Positions 32,663 to 44,128 of a stretch of 64,000 nt of DNA are shown piece after piece; the stretch's first letter is position 1; each line of letters starts with the position of its first letter. The stretch comes from Xiphophorus maculatus (Eukaryota; Chordata; Actinopteri; Cyprinodontiformes; Poeciliidae), in assembly GCF_002775205.1 (NCBI RefSeq), contig NC_036450.1, positions 6,384,479 through 6,448,478 of the forward strand, given 5' to 3'. A program made the position numbers and the translations under genes. Under the pieces are notes generated by a model, which was given only the letters and a program-made list of their open reading frames with translations, did not search any database and was not told the DNA's origin.

Positions 32663-33144
32663 ACACAGCGGATGCTTTTGGCCAGTGAGTCATGAAAGAC
32701 AAGCTGGTTAAGAAACAGGTAAACCGATAAGACATTCTAGCTATTCCTGCTCCAATAGAACTGATCAACGATCGGATCATAAGCAGGATAAGTTCTAAGT
32801 TAATGGGCAGTTCATATAAACATGGCTGATTGCTGTTATGTGCTCATGTATTCTAAGTCTAATTTGAACTGTTTTTGAATTAATGCTAAAAGTTAAGCCT
32901 TAAATAAGTTGTTACCGTTCTATTAAGGGCTAATGGTATTATTTTATTTTTATAGTGGACACTGTGTACGTATATAGACTCACCTGCATTCAGGGCCGTG
33001 CAGAGACCTATGGAGGGGCAGGGGCTCAAATTTAAAAAATGGCACATTGAACAAAAACTCCGTACAGCAACACAGCAACAACCCATATTAATCAAGAATC
33101 TAATTGGATCCTACTATATCATTGCCATCATGCAGGGAAATGCA

Positions 33145-33420
33145 AAGCAAATATAATCTATATTTTCCCCAACAGGTATAAAGTTTCTGTTTCTGCTGCT
33201 GACAGTCCTGGAGGGCTGAGCTGATCTGAGACTGTAGCTGTTAAACAGACCAGAGGAGAGAAGGTCAAAGGTTATGAAGTTATGAAATAAGCAAAATTGC
33301 TGCCATTTTACTAATGAAGCCCTAATAATATCTATTTAACCTCTAGAACAACCTGGCTGCAGACTGATTTATAGATCAAAAGCTCAAAAGGGTTTTAACT
33401 CTATATAATAGTTAGATTGT
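33145..33420. repeat. Duplicated spacer segment, second copy of 1-265
   Basis: Nearly identical to the first 265 bases of the window. It ends at ATAATAGTTA, where LINE-associated sequence starts in this copy. Confidence 0.8.
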
Positions 33421-33507
33421 GAGTTTTTTGCTTTTAAAATTACAATTTTCAGGGTCTCTGTGTTTAATTAGTGTTAATCAGCTTCGCCTTGTTGGGTATT
33501 TTTATGT
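33421..33507. repeat. Segment shared with 56775-56868
   Basis: TTGTGAGTTTTTTGC... to TGGGTATTTTTATG, about 90 bp, is shared with an otherwise unrelated place near 56775-56868. Here it abuts the LINE endonuclease fragment. It could be part of an element or a small dispersed duplicate. Confidence 0.5.
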
Positions 33508-34500
33508 TTGTCCGGGTTGTACTGGGAACACGTTTCCACAGCGGGGTGTAAGCAGGGATCAGTAGCAGGGACACGTGATCAGACTGGCCCAGGTGTGCTA
33601 ACGGTTTAGCCCTGTATGCTTGTCTGATGTTTGTGTCCAGCTTGTCCAGAGTTTTATCACCCCTGGTTGTGCACTTTACGTGTTGATGGAGTTTAGGGAG
33701 GACTGATTTCAGATCAGCATGATTAAAGTCCCCAGAGACGATGTGAACAGCCTCGGGGTTCTGGTTCTGGTTGTTGCTGATAGTATCACGCAGGAGTCCC
33801 ATGGCCGAGCTAGCGTTAGCATCCGGTGCTATGTAAACCGCAGTGAGTAGAATGGAGGTATCGGGGTCTGCATTTAATTGTGATGAACTCCACGCCTGGA
33901 GAACAGTGGCTAACAACTACTGTGGAGTTCCTACACCAGCTGTTATTTACATAAACGCATAGTCCACCTCCTCTTTTCTTACCGGAGCTCGCTGATCGGT
34001 CCTGTCGGTGTGCTGTGTAGCCTGCTAGCTCGATCTCCGGTCCGGTATGGTTGGATTTAACCACGTCTCCGTGATCAACAGAACGCAGCATTCCCGGATG
34101 AGGTTGTGAGTTGCAATCCACAGCTTCCATTCGTCCAGTTTGTTAGCGAGAGACCTCACGTTGGAGAGAAAAATGCTTGGTGGCGGTGGTTTGTGTGGCT
34201 GTTTCCTGAGCCTCGCTAACACGCCGCTGCGACACCCCCTCTTTTGTTTACGATCTCTGCGCCGTCGCCCTGTCGTAGATACTGGGATTGTAATCCAGGG
34301 AGAGCCCGGTGTCCGAGCAATATCGACCGGAATGTTGTTGTGGACACGGAAAAGCTCCTGAGACAGACTTTCCCCCGATTGCTTGACCAATGGCCAGTAA
34401 ATGTTGTCGGTTGTAGGTGTTTCTAACCGCGCAAAGTGGAAAAGACGAACTTCGAGTCGGAGAGCACAGAGCCGCTGCGTCTACGCGCGCCGCCATCTTG
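33508..34500 (-). mobile_element. 5' part of a CR1/L2/Rex1-group LINE (endonuclease)
   Basis: It reads right to left from AAGATGGCGGCGCG at about 34500, a YY1-like 5' end. Pieces in several frames give the endonuclease: LSNVRSLANKLDEWKLW and LITETWL (about 34040-34160), GGGLCVYVNNSWC (about 33950), SGDFNHADLKS (about 33720) and LGQSDHVSLLLIPAYTP (about 33560). Several frame changes have occurred. The RT half is missing. It is probably the same family as the RT fragment at 14509-15930. Confidence 0.7.
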
Positions 34501-34513
34501 AGAATATACATTT

Positions 34514-37500
34514 CTTGCCTCTCTGGATTTACCATCGATAGGAACAGATCAAAATAACAGGCTAACACAACAAATAACTGAGGAGGAGATTAATGAAGCA
34601 ATTTCAAAAATGAAAGGGAATAAGATGGCAGGTGAGGACGGCTACCCGACGGAGTGGTACAGACACTTCCGGAAATTATTCACCCCTCTGCTTAAGGATT
34701 GCTTTAATCATGTACTTTCTGGAGTAGTGATGGGATTTTCGGCTCCTTTTCTAGATGCGGCTCTAATGGCTCTTCTTACTGTGGAGAGCCGGCTCTTTCG
34801 GCTCCCCATATATATTTTTGACATTATTAATTAATTAATAGCTTAAACCTAATTTCATAATATTTTCTTTCATTATTGACATTGTTAAGCACTTATGATG
34901 AGTAAAAATGCTGCATAACAATGCTATAGCAGTACCGATGCGTGTGATGTCCGCATGTGCCTGTGCAGGTTGTTTGTCCAGCCTGCACGATAGGAAATGC
35001 TGACTTTGCACAGTCTGCACTCTGCCCTGGAGCTTGATGTAGCATTAAATGAGTCCAAATCTTGCTCCGTTTTCTGTCACTCATTTATTTTCACCTATTC
35101 AGTTCTCACACTGACTCCCCTTCTTTCTGTGCTTCTTGACCGCTGAGTGAGTGTCTGTACATAAACACCTGCCGACGAACGCTATACAGCTTGGCCAATT
35201 GCCTGCCGTTTCCACAAAAAAAGTGGAGATAAACGTTTTTTTCAGTGTTTTCCCGCCACATTATTAATTGAAACTATGTGTGATTGGTCAGATGTGTGGA
35301 GCACACGCTTGACATGAGGGCAGTGGACCGACCGAGGGAAAAAAACTCTCCGCTCTAGCACTGGCAGAAGAGCAAAACGCGCAAGGAGAGGGAGAAGGAG
35401 GGGAGAGACAGCGAGGCACCGCAGGACAAAAAAAAACGATGTGGGGAAAAACTATCGGCTCTGGCACTTGCAGAGCACAAGCACAACGACAGGGAGGCGG
35501 AGAGACAGCGATATACTGTAGAAAAAAACCCGGCTCCCAAATAGGATCCTAAAACGGCTCCCATTGTGGAGCCGGTTCCAATCGTTCACTTCAAACAGCC
35601 GGCTCCTGGAGCCGGATCGTTCGCGACCGACACATCACTATTCTGGAGGGGAAACACCACCATCTTGGAGAAGAGCGGTGATCTCAGTGATTCCTAAGCC
35701 AGGTAAAGATAAAACAGAATGTGGTTCATACAGACCAATATCAGATTTAAACATTGATTACAGGATATTTGCAACAATTGACCTAAAAGGCTGGAATTTA
35801 TAATCCCTGAAATTACAGACGCAGATCAGACCGGTTTTGTTCAGAACAGGCAAACCCATGACAACGTGAGACGGGCTCTTCACCTCATAGACCCAATGAA
35901 AAACACAGAATCGATGGCCGTCAGTTTAGATGCAGAAAAGGCGTTTGACTCGGTGTGTTGGAACTATCTTTATTTGGCTTTGGAAAGATTCGGCTTTAAT
36001 AGTCAAATTATAGGTTGCTTTCGGTCTCTGTATGCGTCACCCTCTGCCAGGATTAATATTAATGGGGATTTATCAGATAAAATACAACTAGGAAGGGGCT
36101 GTCGCCAAGGCTGCCCCCTCAGCCCCACATTGTTTGAGCTTCTCATTGAGCCTCTAGCGCAGGCCATCAGAGAACACAAGGACATTATGGGTGGAACCAT
36201 TAAAGGCACAATGCACAAGATACGCCTCTACGCTGACGATGTGCTGGTAACGCTAACTAACCCGGAAGTCAGCCTACCTGATCTTATTTCTTTACTCAAG
36301 ACATTCAGAACTAACTCAGGGTATAAATCAAATCTACAGAAAACACAAGTTCTCACATTTAATTATCAACCGTCACTAAGAATTCAGAAAATGTCCGGGT
36401 TCAACTGGCACAACAAACCTATAAAATATCAGGGAGTCAAAAGTCCTGCAGTTATCCAACCTTTTTGAATGCAATTACATCCCACTGACAGTAGAGATTA
36501 AGGCGGATCTACAGCGTTGGTCTCTGTTACCCATGAATCTACATAACCAAATAGATAAAATACAGATGAACCTTTTACCAAGGCTTCTTTATCTTCTTCA
36601 GGCTCTGCCTATAAAGGTTCCTGACAAACAATTCCACGATTGGGACAGAATAATCTCACATTTTATCTGGGCTAAACAAAAACCGAGACACTGCAACTGT
36701 CAAAAGAAAGGGGTGGATGGGCTTTAACACACCTGAGGACTATTACAGAGCAGCGCAGATGAGAGTTAGTTGGTTGGTGTGACCCAACATGTGAAGCTAA
36801 ATGGAAAGAGATAGAGCCGTCTTACAGGGATATACCTCTACAATCCTGGATCGGAGATCGTTTCCTTATTAAAAAACATATAGATTCTGACCTAATACCC
36901 TTGTGGATAAAAATACCGTTGGACATATGGCATAAAATATTAAAGCAAGTAAAGATTGAAAGAAATGCTCGAATTTTAAGATGGCCTGCTTATGATAGAG
37001 ATTTTCTCCCTGCAAGAATGGATAAGAGATTTACACAGTGGTCACAAAAAGGCTTAACAAGTTACTGGAAGATTACAAAGAATAGTGAATTAAAAAGTTT
37101 TAAACAACTTCAAGATAACTACAACCTGGAAAAATGTGACTTTTTTAGATACCTCCAGCTAAGACACCACTACAATAAAAGTATAAAATATTTGGAGGAG
37201 GACGAGACAGGTATTCTTAAAATCCTATTAGACTGGAGCAACGGAAGACCTCCCAAAAAAACAATATCCAAACTATACTCATGTCTACAAACGGAGAGAA
37301 AATGTAATACAACATATATTAAGGTTAAATGGGAAAAAGGAGCCAAAATAACAATAACTGAGGATGTTTGGTTAAATAAATGCAATTCTGTGATTCACAC
37401 ATCAAGTTCTGGCCTGTGGAAGGAATTTTCCTGGAAATGCATGGTACGTTTTTTTGTTACATCTTACATTAAAAGTAAACATTGTAATGATACTGAAAAG

Positions 37501-38060
37501 GCAAAATGTTGGAGGAACTGTGGGAATGTGTCTGCAGGACATTTTCATGTCTTCTAGGAATGTATTAAGATCGCCCCCTATTGGTCAGAAGTGATAAGAG
37601 AAATCAATACTAAAATGGACTTAAATTTACGCTGTGATTTTACTGTGGTTTTCCTGGTAATTTACCTCAGGAACTGAAGAAATCTGATAGATATCTCCTA
37701 CTAATATGCAGGTGCAAAGAAGGCTGTAACTCACAGGTGGCTTGAAGTGGAACAACCATCATGTTTGGACTGGAAGGACATAATAGAGGAAATTCACGCA
37801 ATGGAGAGACTAACTTTTTCATTAAGACTTGCCTCTTATAGATACAATAAACACTGGAAGAAATGGATCATCCATCAGAGCTTGACACCAACTGTATAAT
37901 TAATGTAATTAAGCTCATTTCAATTTTTTATGTTGATTGTTACTCAACTGCTCCTGTCAAATTAGTTAGAAGGAAGTCTAACTGTTCAATGTATGTATGT
38001 GTATCTCTAAAACTGCTAAAATAACAAAAATAAAGTTAAAAAAAGAAAAAAGTAAAAAAA
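34514..38060 (+). mobile_element. 5'-truncated L1-like LINE, + strand, carrying a hAT insertion
   Basis: It begins in the region before the RT (EEEINEAISKMKGNKMAG), continues after the hAT element (34725-35640) with AVISVIPKPGKD and SYRPISDL, and has an open RT core at 35866-36468 (VSLDAEKAFDSVCW, GCRQGCPLSPTLFE, LYADDVLV). The C-terminal domain at 36901-37557 contains WLNKCNSVIHTSSS and a CW-rich knuckle. The tail ends in AATAAAGTTAAAAAAAG near 38030-38060. At least five frame breaks or stops are seen. It is a dead copy. Confidence 0.8.
34725..35640 (-). mobile_element. Non-autonomous hAT transposon with BED-finger remnant
   Basis: A 916-bp insertion in the L1 with an exact 8-bp target duplication TTCTGGAG (34717-34724, 35641-35648), the hAT size. 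The ends are TAGTGATGGG and CACATCACTA, forming short inverted repeats, with many GGCTCC/GAGCCGG subterminal motifs. On the minus strand (34924-35084) a BED-type zinc-finger coding remnant survives: RKRSKIWTH, then in the next frame CRLCKVSISYRAGW and NNLHRHMRTSH. One frame change splits it. The catalytic domain is gone, so it is a deletion derivative that would need a transposase from elsewhere. Confidence 0.82.
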
Positions 38061-38239
38061 GATCCAATTTGCTAACTTTAGGAGCTTGTTTGGAGGGAAA
38101 AAAGAAAAAAGCCTAAACTATCAGAAGAGAAACTTTTTGGATCATAATTGGTGTATTTAATATGTTTAATAAAATAATTAAAAGCAGTTTTGGGTACACC
38201 AAAGTTTGCTTTTGAGTAAAAGCTCCTATTTACTATCAA

Positions 38240-39975
38240 ATAATATAGAATGCTGAAAATATGGTTATTAAAGACAAATATTTCTATTGCACCAGATATT
38301 TTCTATTAAAAAAAGATTTCAATTTGTTTGTAATAATGTTGGACTGATTAATAAAATGTTTCCATCTGTTGCAAACACCTGTGGACAAGCCTGATTTTTA
38401 AATTAATAGTTGCTGCCCCCTAGTGGTGAAGCTTCTGTCATCATTTGGTTTCAACAATAGAAACTGAGTTGAATAAAACTCACAGAGACGTTGTTGAATC
38501 CTGCAGCCATTGGATGGTTTTGTCTTGGAGGAACAGTCACAGGATCCTCCTGAGATACAATTAAATAAAAATCAAACAGGTTTCAAGAGAAAAAGGTGAG
38601 AAAAGGTCAAATGATTGGATTTTATTGGGATCTTTTAACTCACTGGAACATATCCTTCGTTACTAATGCCGATAGCGAGCGATAGAGAGTTGGCATCTGG
38701 TTCGGTTCGCAGGTAGAAGACGAGCAGAGCGACCAGGGTGCCGATCAGCAGCACCACCACGATCACAGAGGCAGCGACTCCTCCGGCGTTGTCCGGCTTC
38801 GAGGCTGAAAGAGAGACGGAAATCATTTATTCCTAGAAAGGCTGAAAAAAACTACAACAAACATGTTGGTGTCTCTTAAACAGGTTAGGATATGTCTGTG
38901 GGCTAAACAAAACCTGTTCATTACAATTTTAGCACAAAATCATTCTTAGATAATCAGATTTCAGTCTGATCAGTTCTTCCTATTTGAGCTGTTTTAGGGC
39001 GTCTTGTCTCTTTAAATCCAAATAAGCTGCTGGCCACGCCCCACAACTCAACGTTTACACTCTCACCTAAAAATGGACATAAACAGATCTGCTGTATTAG
39101 AACCACACATCTTTGAAAAGCAGAAGTGGCGACTCCTGCACAACCAACGAGAATGCAGCAAGTGGTTTCTGGGTATCAAGTCAACAACAAAACACTTGTC
39201 TTTCCCAGCAGCATTTGTACAGCAATAAAACCAGCTATTATTTGTTCAGAGTTAGAATTATTTTATCCAGTTATCTGTTGACAAGGCCAGAATATGTGTA
39301 TGTGATCTACATCCATCTGACCACAGAGTCTCCAGCAACACTAAGGGCCGGCCACAATATTCTTCCTAATCTTTGACTACATAAGAAAAATAGAGCTATT
39401 TCATACCTCGTAGTCAGGTAGACGTGGTTCAATTGGGAACCAACATTTCAACATTTGTTTCATTTCAGCTGCTGTGGTTTGCTTTCACACTGCATTGTGT
39501 CAAACAAACCAAACACACTGAAGAACCTATTAACCTCCTCACATGTGGTGGCGCTACAACAGGAACCACTGAAGGTAACAACACAAAAACCTCTGAAGAA
39601 GACACTGAGTGCAACCTCCTTCTTCACAGAAATTAAACAAATGGAGTAGCGTCAGTCGTACCAGTTTCTTTTTGTGTTTGGTAAAAGTCCAAAAGAAATT
39701 CCTCCCATTAGCGCTAGACGCTTTGCGATTGTTTCAAAGGTGGGACCAAGTCAGTGTTTTACAATATTCAAATCTTTATCCTCAAGTCCCAAGTCAAGTC
39801 CCAAGTCCAGAGTTTCCCCCAGTGTATTATAATCCTGGCGGGCCACCAGGCTTTACTTGTGCCCCCACCAGGCTAAGCATTGCTTATTTATTAAATTTTT
39901 TTTATGTTGGCATTTTTTAACACTTTACAGTCGATGTTCTGATGTTAATCTTCCAATATCACATAATTATCGAGG
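38240..39975 (-). repeat. Copy 2 of the MAM-gene 3' block
   Basis: This matches 27183-28930 and, in part, 58640-59637. It contains the second orphan exon. It is followed at about 40050 by the class-I promoter block of T4. The 180 bp between the L1 tail and this block (38061-38239) is A-rich spacer without recognised content. Confidence 0.8.
38635..38804 (-). pseudogene. Orphan copy 2 of the MAM-gene membrane-anchor exon
   Basis: Same 170-bp exon as 59043-59212 with acceptor CTTTCAG and an open frame. It encodes SKPDNAGGVAAS, a membrane segment with LLIGTLVALL like the parent, and the tail NEGYVPVS with S for P in DANSLSLA. No neighbouring MAM exon is present. It is closer to the parent in the membrane segment (LIGTL, RTEPDAN) than copy 1 is. 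Confidence 0.8.
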
Positions 39976-40049
39976 GATATTTTCAAATTTCCTGTCAACT
40001 TTAAACATTTTTTAACTCAAAATCACGACGGGCCGCTGGATGAATGACT

Positions 40050-40841
40050 GCCAAGCGCCCAACTACCAGGCTTAGCAAGTTTTCTGGGGAAAACCTTGAA
40101 GTCCAAAAGTCTGAAGCTTTTAATTTCAAGTCATTTTGAATCTTTTTTTTAACAATGTTGCAGTTAAATGTTAAATATAAATAATAGGCCATGTTCTCGT
40201 TTATTCATCTCAAATCTTGATAGAACATGTGCAGAACACAAAGTATATAAAACACCATTTTAAAATTGCATTTAAAAATATTGCACAGTCCAGTTAAACT
40301 TAGCTGCAAGAATGGTCATACTTAAGCTATAATTTTCCAGAATACAGAGAGGAAAATAAGTATTTGAACACCCTGTGACTTTGCAAGTTCTCCCACTTAG
40401 AAATCATGGAGGGGTTTGAAATTTTCACCTTAGGTTCATGTCCACAGTGAGAGGCATAATCTAAAGAAATCTGGAAATCCAGGAGTGCATGTGCTATTAT
40501 ACAGACAAATGGTAACATTTAATCATGTTCCTTGATAATATTAGTTTGCAATCATGTTTACTTTATTAAGTATATTTCTTAAGAACAGTTGGGCCCATTA
40601 GTATTAATTATCGTCTTTTTTACCTAAGATGAACCTCATGGTCTTATAAAACCTTAGGTGTAACATTGGCAGGATTATTTTTATGATCTGTACTGTGAGG
40701 CTGGGCGTAACCAAGATCTGCTTTGGGTGAACCTGATTGGCTGCAGCCTCTCTGCACTGAAACATGAGACATAAATCAGTTCAAACCAGTTTCTGTTACA
40801 AGGAAGTGCAACGCAGACAGTCACTCTGACTGACAGCAGAA
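40050..40841 (+). repeat. Class-I TRIM upstream/promoter block, copy 3
   Basis: This matches 311-1089. The ISRE-like position at 40790-40799 reads TTTCTGTTAC, so the second half-site is changed from TTTC to TTAC. The Ets-like AAGGAAGTG remains. No gene lies in the block. Confidence 0.8.
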
Positions 40842-42521
40842 ATGGAGCAGAGTCAGCTAAACCGAGAGACTTTCTCCTGTTCAATCTGTCTGGATCTACT
40901 GACGGATCCAGTGGCTACTCCCTGTGGACACAGCTACTGTATGAACTGTATTAAAGGTCACTGGGATGAAGAGGATCAGAAAACAATCCACAGCTGCCCT
41001 GAGTGCAGAGAGACCTTCATACCAAGGCCTGTTTTGAAAAAAAACACCCTGCTAGCAGCTTTAGTGGAGCAGCTGAAGAAGACTGGACTCCAAGCTGCTC
41101 CTGCTGACCACAGTTATGCTGGACCTGAAGATGTGGCCTGTGATTCCTGCACTGGAAGAAAACTGAAAGCTATCAAGTCCTGTTTAGTCTGTCTGGCCTC
41201 TTTCTGTGAGAAACACCTTCAGCCTCATTTTGATTCAGTTGCATTTAAGAAACACAAGCTGGTGGAGCCGTCCAAGAACCTCCAGGAGAACATCTGCTCT
41301 AAGCATGATAAGTTGTTGGAGGTCTTCTGCCGCACTGATCAGAAGTGTATCTGTTATCTCTGCATTATGGATGAACATAAAGGCCATGAAACAGTGTCAG
41401 CTGCAGCAGAAAGGACTGAGAGGCACAGAGAGCTGGAGGAGAGACGAGGAAACATCCAGCAGAGAATCCAGGACCAGGAGAAAGATGTGAAGCTGCTTCA
41501 ACAGGAGGTGGAGGCCATCAATCGCTCTGCTGATAAAACAGTGGAGGACAGTGAGAAGATCTTCACTGAGCTGATCCGTCTCCTCCAGAAAAGAAGATCT
41601 GAGGTGAAGCAGCAGATCAGATCCCAGCAGGAAACTGAAGTGAGTCGAGTCAAAGATGTTCAGGAGAAGCTGGAGCAGGAGATCACTGAGCTAAAGAGGA
41701 AAGACGCTGAGCTGGAGCAGCTCTCACACACAGAGGATCACAACCAATTTCTCCTCAACTACCCCTCACTGCCAGCACTCAGTGAGTCTACACACTCATC
41801 CAGCATCAACATCCGTCCTCTGAGACACTTTGAGGACGTGACAGCAGCTGTGTCAGAGCTCAGAGACAAACTGCAGGACGTCCTGAGAGACTCATGGACA
41901 AACATCTCACTGATGGTCACTGAGGTGGATGTTCTACTGTCAGAACCAGAACCAGAACCAGAACCAAAGAGCAGAGCTGGATTCTTAAGATATTCATGTG
42001 AAATCACTCTGGATCCAAACACAGCACACACATGGCTGAGACTATCAGAGGGGAACAGGAAGGTGACAAGGATGATTAAAGATCAGACTTATTCTAGTCA
42101 CCCAGACAGATTCACTGGATATTTTCAGGTTCTGAGTAGAGAGAGTCTGACTGGACCTTGTTACTGGGAGGTTGAAGGGAGAGGAGAACCAGTTTCTGTA
42201 GCAGTCGCATACAAGAGTATCAGCAGAGCAGGATGGGGTGATGAATGTAAATTTGGATATAATGATAAATCTTGGGCATTATATTCTTATCAAAACAAAT
42301 GTACATTTTGGCACAACAACATTTTAACCTCCATCTCAGGTCCAGTTTCCTCCAGAGTCGGAGTGTACCTGGATCACAGAGCAGGTATTCTGTCCTTCTA
42401 CAGCGTCTCTGAAACCATGACTCTCCTCCACAGAGTCCAGACCAGATTCACTGAACCGCTACTAGCTGGAGTTTGGATTTATGACACTGGATCCTCAGCA
42501 GAGTTCTGTAAACCCAGATAG
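40842..42521 (+). CDS. T4: finTRIM/TRIM16-25-like E3 ubiquitin ligase, 559 aa
   Basis: An intact single-exon class-I gene with the same domain plan as T3: RING 13-55, zinc modules about 100-183, coiled coil about 188-300, PRY-SPRY about 385-559. It is longer because of a (EP)n expansion before the SPRY (SEPEPEPEPKSRAG; two extra EP pairs relative to T3) and one extra residue in the SPRY. Distinctive SPRY residues are RMIKDQTYSS, TGYFQ, EGRGEPVSVAVAYKS and SYQNKCTFWHNN. The B-box segment HFDSVAFKKHK matches the class-II genes rather than T3 (HHDVAPLKKHK), another mosaic sign. AATAAA lies at 42925-42930. The upstream ISRE-like site is degraded, so its induction may differ from T1 and T3 (inference). 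Confidence 0.92.
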   Translation: MEQSQLNRETFSCSICLDLLTDPVATPCGHSYCMNCIKGHWDEEDQKTIHSCPECRETFIPRPVLKKNTLLAALVEQLKKTGLQAAPADHSYAGPEDVACDSCTGRKLKAIKSCLVCLASFCEKHLQPHFDSVAFKKHKLVEPSKNLQENICSKHDKLLEVFCRTDQKCICYLCIMDEHKGHETVSAAAERTERHRELEERRGNIQQRIQDQEKDVKLLQQEVEAINRSADKTVEDSEKIFTELIRLLQKRRSEVKQQIRSQQETEVSRVKDVQEKLEQEITELKRKDAELEQLSHTEDHNQFLLNYPSLPALSESTHSSSINIRPLRHFEDVTAAVSELRDKLQDVLRDSWTNISLMVTEVDVLLSEPEPEPEPKSRAGFLRYSCEITLDPNTAHTWLRLSEGNRKVTRMIKDQTYSSHPDRFTGYFQVLSRESLTGPCYWEVEGRGEPVSVAVAYKSISRAGWGDECKFGYNDKSWALYSYQNKCTFWHNNILTSISGPVSSRVGVYLDHRAGILSFYSVSETMTLLHRVQTRFTEPLLAGVWIYDTGSSAEFCKPR

Positions 42522-43062
42522 ATTTCCTCTTTCCTCTCAGATTGTTGATCAGGGTTCATGGTTCTGATGTCTCTGCTCTGCTGTTCTGATCTTCTTTATT
42601 TTTCCGGTTTAGTTCTTTGTGTTACAGGAGCCATAAAGGAAATCACTGCTGATCATTTATTTCATTCTTATGACAGAAATATTTCATGAAAATCTAAACT
42701 TCTCTGGACTCTAATGGTTTTCCTTTCATTTTTTTATCCATGTATTTCGATGTTTTATTCGTTGTTAAATCAGTTGAGATCAAAGTGATCTGAACTTGCT
42801 TCTGTTTTCTATATTGTGATCCAAAAAACCTGAAACATCAAATCAGAACTGATGCTGTTTTCTTCTCATATTTTTAGATTTAGATCAGAAAAATGTCTGT
42901 AGTTCTGTCTCTTTGGACTTCTTCAATAAAGAAACTTGATTACAGAGAAATGTTGAAAGTTTTCTAATCATTATTGTGATAAATTGTATGTTTGGTCGCC
43001 TATTGAGCAGAAACATTTCCTCCAGAGTGTCTTATTTGCTGCTGGAAAAGATCAGATGTTTG
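42522..43062 (+). repeat. TRIM 3' tail block, copy 4 (truncated)
   Basis: This matches the other tails as far as GATCAGATGTTTGGTTT and then switches at about 43060 to the class-II upstream block of T5. The junction shares only a few T/A bases, suggesting end joining or microhomology-mediated duplication. Confidence 0.8.
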
Positions 43063-43063
43063 G

Positions 43064-44128
43064 TTTTAAACCTATTTAACACAAATTAAAGTCATTCAGC
43101 GGTGAGGATGGAGAGAAAGAAGAGAAGATGAATCAGTACAGACAGGGGAAGGCAACAGGTTAATCTGATATCAGGTGGAAGTGAGGGAACAGCTACTTAA
43201 TCCCAAGAAATAATTTTTAAACATTATTTTTAAAAACTGTATTAAGATCTGTAACTTTTACAACTAATGTATAATGCTTTTCTGACCATGTGACTTAGTG
43301 GAGGCGCCAAAGATGAGGGTTGAAGGAGACAGACATGAGGTCAGTATCTGTTGTAGAGGAGACAAGTGATGACATCAGGGAGGAACAATTAAATTAGGGA
43401 GGCAACAAAAACCTAAATACCATGATGGGCTGAATTTAATTACTATATTTTATAAATACATGAATAAGGCAGAGCTTTATGGACACATTAAACATGTGCT
43501 GACATGTTTGCATTCACCTCAGAAAGAATGTAGCTGAGCATAAAACCCAGAAGAACCAGTCAGATGTTGAACCTTGAATTAAATGATTCTCTGAAAACTA
43601 AATGCAGAAATAGACCTCTGTCTCATATCTGGCAGTAGAACTACTAAATGCTGTTTTGTTAAAGTTTTACAGATTTATAAAAAGACGGATTACAAACTGA
43701 TATGAACACGATGCAAACATTGGACTCTCTGCAGTGTGTTGTCATTACAGAGCAGTTAGGAAACAGGAAGCATATTTTCCCTTAACCACCAAACACATCT
43801 AGTTTCTTCAGCAAGAATGATTCTTTCATTTTATTCTCTGAAGCTGCAGAGAGCTAACATGTTAGCAACCTGAGTTTAAGAGACTCAGTCAGTTATTTTG
43901 AACAGAAAACTGTTGTGAAGATGTTTCAGCTTAAAATATTATTGCTTTCAGAGCGCTCCTCTTCCTGGTCTCACACACAGTGAGTCTCGGTGGAGCCAGC
44001 AGCTGCTGAAGCTGGAAGCTGATTGGCTGCAGCCTCTCTGCCCTGGCATGTGATTGGTGGATCACAACTCGAGCTTGTTTTTTGTTCTCAGGAAATGAAA
44101 CTAACAGTCAGTGCTACTGAGAGCAGAA
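43064..44128 (+). repeat. Class-II TRIM upstream/promoter block, copy 2
   Basis: Nearly identical to 21414-22470. It contains the IRF-like GGAAATGAAACT at 44091-44102, about 27 bp before the T5 start codon, and the inverted CCAAT boxes near 44019 and 44050. There is no other gene. Confidence 0.8.
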
